A DNA stretch of 64,000 nucleotides from Acanthosoma haemorrhoidale (lineage: Eukaryota; Arthropoda; Insecta; Hemiptera; Acanthosomatidae), in contig OV884014.1 in assembly GCA_930367205.1 (NCBI GenBank), positions 76,549,104 to 76,613,103 of the forward strand, given 5' to 3'. This document shows, in pieces, positions 48,701-57,229 of the stretch (the stretch's first letter is position 1; each line of letters begins with the position of its first letter). The translations under genes and the position numbers were made by a program. The notes below the pieces were generated by a model. That model saw nothing but the letters and a program-made list of their open reading frames with translations. It did no database searches and was not told where the DNA came from.

Positions 48701-51700
48701 TATTGATGTTATTTTTATTATAAATATTTATGGTAGATACACGCAACAAATAATGTTTAACATTCGTGAATTGTGGTATACGAGTTGTACATTGTTCATC
48801 AATGCTCGCTAATTCCGAGTTTATTTTAAAAACACCATCAAAAATCGCAACATTAAAATATCACAACAATATATTATAGGTACTTTAAACAAAACAAAAT
48901 ACAAATTACATTGTTGTTAATCAGGATATCAAGATATTTAAATTGCCACACTAATTAAACTTATAGAAATGATTAATTAATGACATGGTCTTACAAACAC
49001 CAAATGCTATCACTACTTAAAATTTCATAGCTATAAAAGTACAGTGGGGACTCAAAAGAGCTGAACAGACAGAAAAATGAAAACGTAGGGTTTCTGGTTT
49101 TAAAAAATAAAAACAACACAAACCCTAAAACAAGTAGGCTTCAGCAATTTATTAAATAAATAAAGTGAAGTGTTGTTAATTTCTGCATTCTTTGTTCCTT
49201 CAGGCCTTGATACAGACAAGTACAAATATCCCATCGGCTCAGCTAGGGTAACTTTCAACAATCACCGCTCGTACATGAAAGCAGTCGTAGCAGCTTTCAT
49301 AGAAATAAAGACTTCTCAGTTCACTAAAAAGGTACTGTATTCATTCAAATTATACTTTAAAATATATATTTCATTTGATTAGGTGAATCATAAAAAATGA
49401 CAGATTTCATTTTTTTGGAGATTGTATGTAATCCACTGATCAGCTTTATTTCTTTTTCAAATCCAATTAAGGTTGATATCACTTTAATCCCTAGACTATA
49501 CTAAATAAATTTGAAAACAAAATGACCTCATATTGCCTTCAGTTTTGTCTTAGCATTCGGTTAAAGAACATGATACTAAAATTTGAAATATTGGTAATAT
49601 TATGGCGTTATTGAAAACGTTAGTTTCCTGCCGCCGAAACAACCTGTTTGATGTGGCAATTCGAAGAAGAGGATGCTCTTTCTGAACGAACTGTGAGTAC
49701 AGGGTTACATGGAAACTGCCGACATCAGCCTCGAGAGGAAACCGAGATCTGGGCGATAATCATTCAATGAGGAAGCTCTACGGGACTCAGTCGAGGCAGA
49801 ACCAATCAAGAGTACTCCATAATCGGCATGATCTTGGAGTTTCTCAATCCACCATCAATTGTGGGCTGCATGACTTGGGAAAAGTGAACTGTTCATCATG
49901 AGTTGACCTCTGAGCAGGCACGATGTCTAGTAGAAATTTGTTAACATTTGACTATAGTTTCATTAAAAGAATTGTTACTTGGGATGAAAAGTAGATATAT
50001 TGGAGAAACCCTAAGACCAAGAAACAATGGTTAGACTGCAATCAGCCTGTTGTGTCAGTCGCTAAACTAATGCAATTAAAAAAAAAAAATACAATGCTCT
50101 CTGTATTTTGGAAGTACAAAGGCATAATTCATTTTAGAAGGTCCAGCCATTGATTCAAAACTTTATAGTGATGAGTTACAAAGAATTTATGATATTGCGG
50201 CCCAGCATTACCCAAGATTATTGAATAGATATTGTGTTTCGGTTCAAAAAGATAACGCCCAACCACACACTTTTTTTGTTAAACAAAACAAAAATTTCAA
50301 AACTGGATGGGATTGAACTTTTCCCTCATCCTGTTCTGCTTACAGTCCAGTCCGGATTTAGCACCTTCCTACTACCATTTGTTCCGGTCAATGGCTCACT
50401 ATCTTCAAAGAAAAACCTTTAATTCCCTGGATTAGGTTCAAAATGGAGTTGCAGAATTCTTCCATTTAAAACCCAAGCAGTGGTATTGTAAAGAAATCTG
50501 AAAGCCTCGATATAGCAACAAAACATAGAACACATCGGTGTATACTTTGAATATTAAAAACAAAATGTGTTAAAATAAAATTATTTTTTAATTAGCAAGA
50601 AATATGGTAACTTTTTATGACTCATCCCATTACTTATTCAACACATGTTAGGTTCAAATTTTTTTGAAAACTTACTATGGAGAATCAGGATCAATATCTG
50701 GGCCCTCCCTTAGGATTTTTTCTGTCGGGGTTCACTCAGATTTATGGCAGAAAAATAGTAGAAACTAGATTAAAAAAGTAGCAAATACAGTCTAAAACAA
50801 AATATAGGTGGAGAGATAATATAACCTATCTTTGTTCCCTATAAAGATTTTTTTTATGGAACACTGGTGGCAGGAATCCTTATCCTTCCTTCCATGCAGC
50901 CTCGGAGTAATGTAACCGCTCAATGATGTGAAATGAATGAAAATGTTTATGGAAACCGACCAGCTATAAACTGTTCCTTCTAGAGAGAGCATCCACAGTT
51001 CAGTCTATGAAACACAACAAGTACTTACTCAACTCGGGTAAGAGTTGACTTAGGACCTCTAGTAATTATTCTGAGAGCTTTACTATTTATCTTATGAAGC
51101 AACCAGCCCATCCCTGCTCAAGGAACCCAAGTCAGCATTCAACCCTCTCAAATTTATAGCAGATATGTTTTTCCAGGTAAGACGTTTATCAAAAGTACAC
51201 TGTAACTGAAGTACAGCTACCTTTCGTTCTCTGAATGCCAGTTTTATTTCTTACGATTGAGTAGAGTGAGAAAGGTTGGGATTTTGCGACCTAAGTACCT
51301 CCTCTCTTGAAGAAATGTGCTGAGGGTTACATAAAATTTTAGAAAATTATTTTTTCAAACTATTATCTATTGTACAGCACTGTTAAATCGATTCAACTAT
51401 TGTGTGTTTCACATGAACTTATTTGCAATTTAACATTTTTTTTTTGATATTCAAAACTAAAACTTACGAGTGAGTGAAGATTTTTACTATTATAATTAAC
51501 TGATAATTCTTGATAGGTTTAGACAAAATTAGAGAAGTCTTTATCCAATAGTTTGCTTGTGCATTAAACATCGTTGATGACAACAGGTGCAGGTGAACCC
51601 TTACCTGGAGGACTCGCCTTGCTCCTCTTGCAGTGTCCAGCAAGGACCCTACTTTTGCAGGGAAATGGTATGCTTTCGTTACTACTGCCGAGGATGTTGG

Positions 51701-51796
51701 GCCCTCCACCACTCGACAGGACCTATGCGCTCCCACCAGTACATATCCAGGAACTCGAAAAGCTCCAACATTTCACCAGCAGGACATGTCCTTTAG
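18690..51796 (+). CDS. orb: CPEB1/Orb cytoplasmic polyadenylation element-binding protein, complete 15-exon gene
   Basis: Orb/CPEB1 binds U-rich elements in mRNA 3' UTRs and controls cytoplasmic polyadenylation and translation, classically in oocytes. Fifteen exons joined at GT-AG sites in consistent phase give 1722 nt (573 aa), close to CPEB1 family length. Exons: 18690-18710, 23105-23177, 35019-35110, 36489-36561, 37178-37308, 38696-38725, 39377-39540, 40718-40817, 41544-41751, 42033-42115, 42598-42750, 47498-47590, 47692-47854, 49204-49331, 51587-51796. The N-terminus is low complexity with repeated G-D-S-(V/I)-(E/D)-S-I-S-E-L-L motifs. RRM1 ([15 protein letters not shown]1 KGYCYIIL) is split by a 4.7-kb intron. 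RRM2 carries VFVGALHGM, and the C-terminal ZZ-type zinc domain follows. CPEB1-type signatures ([30 protein letters not shown]) separate it from CPEB2-4/Orb2. The domain exons are certain; exon 1 is least certain. Confidence 0.9.
18711..20129. other. orb intron 1, first part
   Basis: AT-rich intron with no recognisable element or RNA. Confidence 0.45.
20130..20261. repeat. 132-bp direct repeat, copy 1
   Basis: Nearly identical to 21201-21332; the few differences include GATACGGG versus GTGACGGG. This copy lies outside the foldback element. Confidence 0.85.
20262..21046. other. Intron stretch
   Basis: No recognisable feature apart from a short palindrome-rich segment (TGATTTTTCTGAAAAATCAG) near 20838-20857. 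Confidence 0.4.
21047..21846. mobile_element. Foldback/MITE-like element with about 155-bp terminal inverted repeats
   Basis: The left arm, 21047-21202 (ATTTCTTAGCTAAT... to ...CTGCATCTCAGGCATG), is inversely repeated at about 21692-21846 with few mismatches. The interior of about 490 bp contains the second 132-bp repeat copy and no open frame. No clear target duplication is visible. Long arms and no coding capacity fit a non-autonomous foldback DNA transposon. Confidence 0.75.
21201..21332. repeat. 132-bp direct repeat, copy 2 (inside the foldback element)
   Basis: Starts right at the inner end of the left inverted arm and matches 20130-20261 over its full length. Confidence 0.85.
21847..23104. 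other. orb intron 1, last part
   Basis: No element identified; a G11-12 run lies at 22508-22519. The polypyrimidine acceptor CTCTCTGTTCCAG ends at 23104. Confidence 0.45.
23105..23177 (+). CDS. orb: orb exon 2
   Basis: A 73-nt exon, phase 0 in and phase 1 out, donor GTCAGT. It encodes [20 protein letters not shown] then PPPT. It has the same length, phase and end pattern as exon 4. Confidence 0.75.
23178..25528. other. orb intron 2, first part
   Basis: AT-rich with an (AT)n run at 23422-23443; the only unusual block is the GC-rich structured segment at 24262-24366. Confidence 0.45.
24262..24366. other. GC-rich hairpin cluster
   Basis: In an AT-rich intron, about 100 bases are rich in G and C and form successive inverted repeats. 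These are CCTAGG-GGTA-CCTAGG (about 24267), CCAGG-TCAAG-CCTGG (24300-24314), CCCC-GGCA-GGGG (24319-24330) and GTCGGC-14 nt-GCCGAC (24341-24366). Function unknown; it may be part of a mobile element or a structured RNA. Confidence 0.5.
25529..25870 (-). mobile_element. LINE (Jockey-like), 3' part, interrupted by Transib
   Basis: Homologous to 1201-1622. On the - strand the reading [20 protein letters not shown] lies next to the Transib junction and continues from the segment beyond 28724. It resembles the extreme C-terminus of Jockey-clade reverse transcriptases. The rest is 3' untranslated sequence. Confidence 0.65.
26249..26745 (-). repeat. Tandem duplication of the transposase 3' end inside Transib
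   Basis: Units 26249-26477 and 26478-26745 share the ATTACCCCGATT(A)..TGGCTAT start and the block that encodes RPNWQK...ELEEEA.NLLTNFH on the - strand. The duplication leaves two copies of the transposase C-terminal coding segment. Confidence 0.75.
26550..27905 (-). pseudogene. Transib/RAG1-like transposase, two halves with the middle deleted
   Basis: The N-terminal half (27905-27234, 223 codons) contains [10 protein letters not shown] near residues 121-130, resembling the RAG1 block that carries the first catalytic Asp. The half as a whole aligns with the start of the RAG1 catalytic core. The C-terminal half (27176-26550, 208 codons) contains SVHKILIHG and [19 protein letters not shown] (residues 100-118). 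That second block has the I-G-x-x-S-E-x-x-E-S-x-N-K pattern of the RAG1 block with the catalytic Glu. The intervening region, expected to hold the second catalytic Asp and a zinc-binding part, is missing; only 57 bases separate the halves. The RAG1 comparison is from memory. Confidence 0.75.
28724..29010 (-). mobile_element. LINE (Jockey-like), continuation beyond Transib
   Basis: On the - strand this segment reads through a [11 protein letters not shown]...LQHFQNGI...[17 protein letters not shown] sequence. It joins the segment ending at 25870 once Transib and one CGACG are removed. The pattern is the C-terminal part of a non-LTR reverse transcriptase. The upstream limit is uncertain. Confidence 0.6.
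29130..29900 (+). pseudogene. Relic of a repeated arthropod protein (GERFHQD family), degraded
   Basis: Broken + strand frames contain [12 protein letters not shown] near 29412-29447, [20 protein letters not shown] near 29628-29690, and [20 protein letters not shown] near 29731-29790, then [14 protein letters not shown] recognise this order from proteins found in many copies in arthropod genomes and thought to ride on mobile elements; I cannot name the family. Several frameshifts and stops are present. Confidence 0.45.
29901..35018. other. orb intron 2, last part
   Basis: About 5 kb without recognisable coding sequence. Long A/T runs and an (AT)n microsatellite at 32217-32237 are present. 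The segment 34560-34932 is richer in GC and contains a possible alternative first exon (34891-34929). The acceptor TTGCAG ends at 35018. Confidence 0.4.
34891..34929 (+). CDS. Possible alternative first exon of orb
   Basis: ATG at 34891 followed by 13 codons ([13 protein letters not shown]) and GTACTT, a weak donor. It ends in phase 0, so it could join exon 4 (36489, phase 0) but not exon 3 (phase 1). This is only a possibility. Confidence 0.2.
35019..35110 (+). CDS. orb: orb exon 3
   Basis: 92 nt, phase 1 in and 0 out, donor GTAACT. It encodes [16 protein letters not shown] and ends WDHAHFLQQ; parallel to exon 5. Confidence 0.85.
35111..36488. other. orb intron 3
   Basis: AT-rich; nothing recognisable. 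The acceptor TTTGTTCCAG ends at 36488. Confidence 0.5.
36489..36561 (+). CDS. orb: orb exon 4
   Basis: 73 nt, phase 0 in and 1 out, with the unusual donor GTTAAT. It encodes [20 protein letters not shown] then PPAQ; the equal-length partner of exon 2. Confidence 0.85.
37178..37308 (+). CDS. orb: orb exon 5
   Basis: 131 nt, phase 1 in and 0 out. It begins [16 protein letters not shown], closely matching the start of exon 3, and then has an S/T/N-rich tail. Confidence 0.85.
37309..38695. other. orb intron 5
   Basis: AT-rich; nothing recognisable apart from short chance frames. Confidence 0.5.
38696..38725 (+). CDS. orb: orb exon 6, 30-nt microexon
   Basis: GATAG acceptor, 30 bases encoding [10 protein letters not shown], then GTAATG donor. 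It keeps phase 0 on both sides, so it can be skipped without a frameshift. Confidence 0.7.
38726..39376. other. orb intron 6
   Basis: AT-rich; no feature recognised. Confidence 0.5.
39377..39540 (+). CDS. orb: orb exon 7
   Basis: 164 nt, phase 0 in and 2 out. It encodes a proline/serine-rich segment with several S/T-P sites ([18 protein letters not shown]). Such sites are candidate targets of proline-directed kinases, which are known to regulate CPEB1. Confidence 0.9.
39541..40717. other. orb intron 7
   Basis: Contains stretches of more mixed composition at 39830-40230 and a G10 run near 40381. I could not assign them to a known element. The polypyrimidine tract and tandem CAGCAG acceptor are at 40711-40720. 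Confidence 0.4.
40718..40817 (+). CDS. orb: orb exon 8
   Basis: 100 nt encoding an S/N-rich segment ([15 protein letters not shown]...NNNNAS). The acceptor is a NAGNAG (CAGCAG), allowing inclusion or loss of one serine codon. The donor is a doublet, GTAAGTAAG. Confidence 0.85.
40818..41543. other. orb intron 8
   Basis: AT-rich; nothing recognisable. The acceptor GTTTTGAG ends at 41543. Confidence 0.5.
41544..41751 (+). CDS. orb: orb exon 9
   Basis: 208 nt encoding [20 protein letters not shown] and a helical region ending [13 protein letters not shown], phase 1 out. It lies just N-terminal to the RNA-binding part. Confidence 0.9.
41886..41956 (+). repeat. tRNA-like SINE head or tRNA pseudogene
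   Basis: AGCTTAGTTGTAAGAGC (A-box-like, near 41890) and GTTCAATTCC (B-box-like, 41935-41944) are about 45 bases apart, followed by CAGTCCCAGCC. This is the internal Pol III promoter layout of tRNA genes. The 5' acceptor stem has no good partner, so a decayed tRNA-derived SINE is more likely than a tRNA gene. Confidence 0.5.
42033..42115 (+). CDS. orb: orb exon 10
   Basis: 83 nt, phase 1 in and 0 out. It encodes the CPEB1 linker [20 protein letters not shown] directly before RRM1; donor GTAAGT. Confidence 0.95.
42598..42750 (+). CDS. orb: orb exon 11 (RRM1, first part)
   Basis: 153 nt, 51 codons, from [12 protein letters not shown] (RNP2) to [13 protein letters not shown] (RNP1). Acceptor TTTGCAG, donor GTAATA. 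Confidence 0.97.
42751..43364. other. Intron 11, first part
   Basis: AT-rich; nothing recognisable. Confidence 0.5.
43365..44336 (-). pseudogene. Relic of a repeat-associated arthropod protein (VESH-C family)
   Basis: Broken - strand frames in order from 44336 down to 43365 contain [15 protein letters not shown] near 43960, then [15 protein letters not shown] and [17 protein letters not shown] near 43700-43870. [22 protein letters not shown] near 43460-43530 follows. I recognise this order from proteins present in many copies in insects and other animals, probably mobile-element derived; the exact family is not certain. Frameshifts and stops are present. Confidence 0.5.
44337..45087. other. 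Intron 11, middle
   Basis: A GC-richer patch at 44440-44690 carries a 63-codon + strand frame with no domain I recognise; the remainder is AT-rich. Confidence 0.4.
45088..47035. repeat. 128-bp tandem array, about 15 units
   Basis: The phrase GGGATAATTCATAA recurs from 45088. The first unit is 138 bp, followed by exactly fourteen 128-bp steps from 45226 to 47018, then a decaying partial unit. Units are almost identical. Two variants alternate at one site (GAATTGAAAT or GAATGGAAAT), and ATTCATTC changes to ATTCGTTC after the first units. No open frame spans the unit. Confidence 0.97.
47036..47497. other. Intron 11, last part
   Basis: Nothing recognised; the acceptor TATTTTTTAG ends at 47497. 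Confidence 0.5.
47498..47590 (+). CDS. orb: orb exon 12 (RRM1, second part)
   Basis: 93 nt, phase 0 on both sides, encoding [20 protein letters not shown] then [11 protein letters not shown]. This is the CPEB-specific insertion and last strand of RRM1. It lies directly downstream of the tandem array; donor GTATAT. Confidence 0.95.
47692..47854 (+). CDS. orb: orb exon 13 (RRM1-RRM2)
   Basis: 163 nt encoding [13 protein letters not shown] and the start of RRM2 with [20 protein letters not shown], ending GGVIYA, phase 1 out. Confidence 0.97.
47855..48127. other. Intron 13, first part
   Basis: AT-rich; ends with the ATAT that flanks the LTR. Confidence 0.5.
48128..48868 (-). mobile_element. Solo LTR, TGTTGTGA family
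   Basis: On the - strand it starts TGTTGTGATATTTT and ends TTGTTGTGACA, with ATAT on both sides (48124-48127, 48869-48872). The duplication is simple sequence, so the support is modest. It is homologous over its length to the pair at 52985-54388. An AATAAA near 48255-48270 (- strand) fits an LTR polyadenylation signal. No internal region is present. Confidence 0.65.
48869..49203. other. Intron 13, last part
   Basis: Nothing recognised; the acceptor TTCCTTCAG ends at 49203. Confidence 0.5.
49204..49331 (+). CDS. orb: orb exon 14 (RRM2)
   Basis: 128 nt, phase 1 in and 0 out, encoding the rest of RRM2: [19 protein letters not shown] to [10 protein letters not shown]. Confidence 0.97.
49382..50630 (+). 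pseudogene. mariner transposon relic
   Basis: Broken frames contain the mariner transposase series. IVTWDEK lies at 49965-49991, with TAG directly after. Then come [19 protein letters not shown] near 50248-50268, and the YSPD-LAPS region near 50341-50365 with a 4-base duplication (CAGTCCAGTCC) that shifts the frame. The spacing of the last two Asp codons suits D34D of mariners. The ends GGTGAATCATAAAAAATGAC (left) and GTAACTTTTTATGACTCATCC (right) are imperfect inverted repeats, with TA near both sides. Confidence 0.75.
50631..51586. other. Intron 14, last part
   Basis: Nothing recognised; the acceptor GATGACAACAG ends at 51586. Confidence 0.5.
51587..51796 (+). CDS. orb: orb exon 15 (zinc-binding C-terminus)
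   Basis: 70 codons including TAG. It encodes [35 protein letters not shown] and a further His, the ZZ-type cysteine/histidine set of CPEBs, then a serine-rich tail ending AGHVL. The TAG is followed directly by GTGAGT, a strong donor. Confidence 0.93.
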   Translation: MQVNPYLEDSPCSSCSVQQGPYFCREMVCFRYYCRGCWALHHSTGPMRSHQYISRNSKSSNISPAGHVL

Positions 51797-52570
51797 GTGA
51801 GTTGTGTCCCCCCCCCTCCCATCAGTTTGGTCAAATATCTCAAAATGTTTTTTGATTATTATCAAGATGTTATATTAAACAGAGAAAAAAAAATATGGCT
51901 TCCCGAAGGAAAAAGTTTTGATTGACAGTTTATTTAATGTTTCAATTTCATATTAATTATAAAATATTTTATTTAAAGTTTTTTGTTTTTTCATCGTCAT
52001 TTTATGTTTGTATTATGTTACGTTCATAGTTCATTTTAATATAATTTTTAAACATCACTTTATTCGCGTTGATTGTTTTTAAAATTAAAGATGTTTTTAA
52101 ATTTAGTGAGTTTTATTTATTTTAATATTAAGTTAATCTTTAAAGAAGATTAGATTTTTGTTGTAAATGAAAAATACTTTTAAAACAAGTATTGTGATAC
52201 ATCATAAAATAACAATTAAAATATCTTATTTATTTTAATTTTTTAAACATATTTTTAGTATGTTTTTTTCTCACTTTATTGTTATTAATTTTTAATTATT
52301 AAATGTTAGTATTTCATTTTTTTTTTTTGTCTCAAAATTTAGAGATAAATTTGTTGTGAATCGACTTGCAAATTGTGTTCATGTTCACTGAATATTTATT
52401 ATAAACAATGTTTCGACATGTGTTTTTTCACTACATTAGCTCCAATACACTAGAATGTGATTCATATTATTTTTATTTTTTTTTAACTGATTTTATATCG
52501 GTGCTTACAGTGAAAATACTGTATATGAACCATAGTGCACAATAAAAAGATATAATCATCACTTTTTTTT
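51797..52570 (+). other. orb: Probable orb 3' UTR
   Basis: Very AT-rich. TTTTAT motifs at 52471-52476 and 52491-52496 lie 45-70 bases before AATAAA at 52541-52546, the usual spacing of cytoplasmic polyadenylation elements. It is used only if the donor after the stop codon is not spliced. Confidence 0.5.
52541..52546 (+). terminator. Candidate polyadenylation signal
   Basis: AATAAA in the orb 3' region, followed by a T-rich run at 52563-52573. Confidence 0.45.
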
Positions 52571-52968
52571 TTGTCACAAATAAGCCGCCCGCCTTTTCCC
52601 AAGAAATTTATCTCTTTCATAGGCATATTAATTAGACACTTATTAACCTAGTTCGCCTGTAAATATGTTATTCCAGCTGACTTATTTTATAGCCTTGGTT
52701 TCAACTTAATTAGTCTACTGATAACTGTATTTTAGGGGGAGGGGTGGAGTATGTGTCCTCTGCCATTATCTTAAACCGCATTAGAGAGAGTTTATATTAT
52801 CTGGCAAGTCATGCTAGTCCAAAATAATAGGAAATACAAACAAAAACTTCTCACTAAGGATTTCTTGCTCTCAATCTCATTTTGTTACCTTGAAATTCAG
52901 ATGGTCAACAAATAAAATCTTACTCCATAGTAAAGGCCAATATTTCCCAAGTCAAATTTTTTTTTTTT
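52571..52968. other. Downstream of orb
   Basis: No feature recognised. Confidence 0.4.
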
Positions 52969-52984
52969 ATATATAAAAAACTAT

Positions 52985-54388
52985 ATATTTTTAATATAAT
53001 TATATTTTATTTTTAATCTTTATATTTAACTTTTACTTTATCTTAAGGTTCTGTTAATAAAAATAGGAAACTTCTGGCAAAAGAAATAATGGTTTATTTA
53101 CACAAATTGATTTAAATTAATATACAAATAAGTACGTACGTTGATAAATTAACATTATTAAAAACTAAAGTTAAAATGTACCTTAATTATTAAACGCGTG
53201 TTACTGGCCAGTGTTCCTTTGTGTTGAGCGTCCTTATTTGCCTTTGTCTGGCGCATATCGTGGTCCGGATCGTCTTCCTTTGTTGTCGCGCCGGGTGAAA
53301 GTGAAATGGGAGCCGGCTTCTTGCTTGGTCTTCTAAGTCGGGCCGTCTGTGAAAGAGTGACCTTGTGGCCTCGGTCTTTTTCTTAGTACCATTTCGCTGC
53401 CGTCTTGATCTCTTGACCTCTTTGGCTCATATATGATTACTTTTCTTGTTTTGAAGTTATTAAAATAAAATATTATTCTAATATTTGTTATTTATTAATA
53501 ATATTTTAATTATATATTCTTTCATATAATTTAAAAAACTTTATATTTATAACTTATACGTTAATTCAGGGTTCTGTTAATAATTTATAGGAAACTTCTG
53601 GCAAAAGGAATACTGGTTTTATTTAAACACAATGAATATATAAAAATTGATATACAAATAAATTACGTACTAAAAATTACTGTTAAGATTAAAATTACGT
53701 ATTTATACTGGCCAGTGTTCTTTGTGTTGATGTCTTCGTGTGGTTCGGATCAGCATACTTGTTTTTATCTGCCGCGCGTGGTTCCAGACGTCTTTGTTGT
53801 CGCATCTGGTGAAAGTGAAAGTCAGACCTCGTGCACTACGAGACCGCTTCTTGGTAGGGTCGCTACCTGGTAGTCCCTTCTCTGTCTGCTTCTGATGAAC
53901 GAATGTCTCTTGGTTCTTTGTCGGTTTGTATATATCTGCATCTCTCCGCTGCCTTCTTGACTTTCAACTCGTTATTTAATGCCAGTTGTTTTGAATATTT
54001 ATACTTTGCTTAATTTACGTAGTTTATAAAATAAATGTTTACATTAGTTATGATATTATTTTTATTATAAATATTAATAATTAATATGACGACAATAAAA
54101 AACGTTCATACTTTCACAGAGATGAACCACGGATCGTTATTACGTTATTCAATGCTCGCTAATTCCGAGTTTATTTAAACAAACATCATTAAAAATCATC
54201 ATATTAAAATATCACAACAATATTTATATTTAATTATTGATATTATTTTTATTATAAATATTAATGGTAGAGACAACGCAACGAATAGTGTTTAAACATT
54301 AATGAATTGTGATCCACAAGTCATATATTGTTCATGTACGCTCGCTAATTTCGAGTTTTATCCCAAAAACACCATAAAAATCACAACA
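52985..54388 (-). mobile_element. Nested pair of TGTTGTGA-family LTRs
   Basis: Two copies of the LTR at 48128-48868. An outer copy is split into a 3' part (52985 to about 53500) and a 5' part (about 54220-54388). An inner copy lies between, ending with TCACAACA at 54212-54219. The order of homologous blocks shows that the inner copy landed in the outer one. The outer composite is bounded by a 16-bp direct repeat (52969-52984 and 54389-54404). The typical outer TGTCACAACAA start is not present at the low-coordinate end. Confidence 0.6.
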
Positions 54389-54404
54389 ATATATAAAAAA
54401 CTAT

Positions 54405-57229
54405 GTTTTTTTGCATTGGCAATTATTAAGTTTCTTCCTTGATTTTGTCACTTTTACTCTCTATCAAGAAGAGGATTAAGAGTAACAAGTAGATACAATT
54501 GTTCATAATCCTAGCGAGGACAAAACTATTTATAAGACTTGCCCTTCAACCCTACCCAAATGAACTTTTGATTTTTGAATCATGTACTTAACCTGATCCT
54601 ATCAACTCCCACTCTATCCTTGGCAAATCTCTACTCACTAGAGACCTCCAGGGTCCACTGAACGGCAATATACAGAAGTATAACATAACAGAGCTATATT
54701 TTTAATGGCAAATTTTTATTTTGCAGGCAAGTAGTGCCTGGCAGAAGAGGCACAACAAGCATCCATTTGAACTTATCCTAAATAAAATGTCAAATCTTAA
54801 TTTGTATGCTGTTCTGGACAATCGCAACCCTACACAATTAATGTTGAATCTTTTACGTTTAATACCATGAGATGGTGTTTGTAATCGGTCTTCAGTTTAA
54901 TACTAACTAAATTTAACTTCATTTAGGCTTTGGCACAATTTAACTTTTTTGTATTTAACAATTTAAGAGCTCCATTCGGTTGACTATGAAATTCTCCGTT
55001 AAATATATCAATATATTGCAGAATTATTAATTATAATTAATACTTTTGCTTATGACATAAATGTGTTTATTACTCTTCTATTTATCACATTAGGAACTCA
55101 GAACCTAGTACAGGAGATTCTCTCATATCCGGACTAATGTGGGCGGTGCCAGCCTGGATACGAGAGAGTAACTTATGAATTGAAATATGGAATATCGATA
55201 AAAAGTAGTTTGTTTTGATTCATGGTTATACTTTTCCAAGCTATGAAGTCTCGCCTGAGTATAATAAGTATCATGTCATCCATCCTGTGTGTAGATAGTT
55301 AGTTTATGCTGCTCCAGGTGTTAAAGAAACCTTATGTTCCTCGGCTAATGACTAACAGTCTACTATTCCACATGCTGCACTGATCTTCCCTTGCCAAAAT
55401 ATAAACCTCTGAGGTCTTGACTGTGTGCTGCATTTTAATTTATAATGCATAATAATTGATTGTCGACCCATTTGATTTAGCAATGGTGAAGGAGTTTATT
55501 TTTTATTCAGCCACTTGCTATCAAAGTCTCATCATACAATGCAACTTTAATGATGCAATTTTAATCATACAATACAATTGTACAATCATACAGCTTTCGC
55601 CTTTTCAGAAGGATGATTTCGGTCTTCTTTTCTGTTGTCATGACCACTTGTTTTCTTTTGCTTGACATTCAAAAATCAAAATTCAGATTTTGATAAATCA
55701 AGAAGTATTGGGCAACCATTGCCCTTGATATGGGAAAGTCTACTGTACATGATTCTGCATAATTAAATACCCAATCATTTTCAAATCTGGTAACATGATT
55801 TAACTGATCATTTTGTTTGCTCTCCTAATTTCTCCACAATATTTTATATAATTTTTTTTTTTTTCAGCTTAGACATGGTAAAGCAAAGCTTTTGTAAAAT
55901 TAAAAAAAAAAAATGATCACTGTGACGAATTTGCATAATATAATAAAAAAAAAATTTTAAAATGGAAATACATTTGTGTATAATGTTCTATTTCCTCAGG
56001 GTTTCCAAGTGGTGCTTCTAACAGAGAGAATCTTGTTTAAGGTGATGTCGACAAAGGAGGCATACAACAATATACAACATATTGTTGTTTGAATAGGGTT
56101 TCGAGTTTTTTTCTCATTTTTTAAAGGAAACTTGCCCTGTTATTATTTTTTTTCTTTTGTTGACATTTTATATATATATATTTAATATACTCTTAATTAT
56201 TTTTTCAATTGTTTGTAAAGTTACATCGTCAATTGTGGTGTGTTTCCTGTATATTTATGTTGAAATTTGCATTTTCTCAGAAATAGAATATATTTATATA
56301 ATTATATATATTTTAAAAAAATTAAAAAAAAAAAAATTGTCACTTAAAGTTGACGAAAATTTGTATTTAAATTTTGTATACTGTAGCTGTTGTTTAGAGT
56401 TTTTAAAAGTTCCTAATTTATTTATTATCCTTATAACTAAGGAGATGAAGGCGAGTTTTTGATGAAGAAAAGTGTTTTTGTGATATGTTTTATCTTTTAT
56501 TTGACTTTGAAAAGTGCATTATGTTCCAAAGTGGGCAATCGGTTTATTTTAATTTTACACGTGTTGTCACGGTGATGGTATTTTCATTATTTGGTACTTT
56601 GTTTTGTTGTGATTATTATTCTATATTGTATTTATAAGAATTTAAAAAGAAAGATGTTCATATTTTTCAAAAAAAATTAAATTTAATCTGAAAGTTATAA
56701 AATAATATTTTTGATGACTTGTTTGAATTTTTGAGAAAAAAATGTTTAAAAATACAAAAAATATATGATCTTAAAAACACATAATCATTTATGTACTTTA
56801 TTAATATTATAAATGTTATTTTAAAACGTGTTATGTGAATAATATGTTGATTCTGAGCTAGCAACATAAATATATCAAAAATATAAATAAAGGAAGTGTT
56901 TCTAAAATATTATTTAGTGTTTATAGATTTAATGACATCATATCATATCTAAAAAAAAGTTTTAATAAAGTTCGATATTAAAGACAAAACTGATTTAATT
57001 ATAAAAAATTATTTATTTATGAACAATTGTTTTTCTTAAATACACTTGCTGGTAAATAAGTTTATGTTATTATTTAAATAAATCATTTGTATTATTATTA
57101 CTATAAACAATGTATTTTATCATTTTGAATTTGTTTTAAAAAAAAAATCACAAAATTAAATAAGTACATTATTTTGAAAAACTCTGTTTTGTAATTATTG
57201 AATAAGTTCATTGTACCGGGATGACTAGC
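54405..57229. other. Intergenic region between orb and Pex11c
   Basis: At 54724 a TTTTATTTTGCAG acceptor is followed by sequence that could be an untranslated last exon of orb (AATAAA at 54780-54785). Otherwise very AT-rich with no recognisable gene. Confidence 0.35.
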
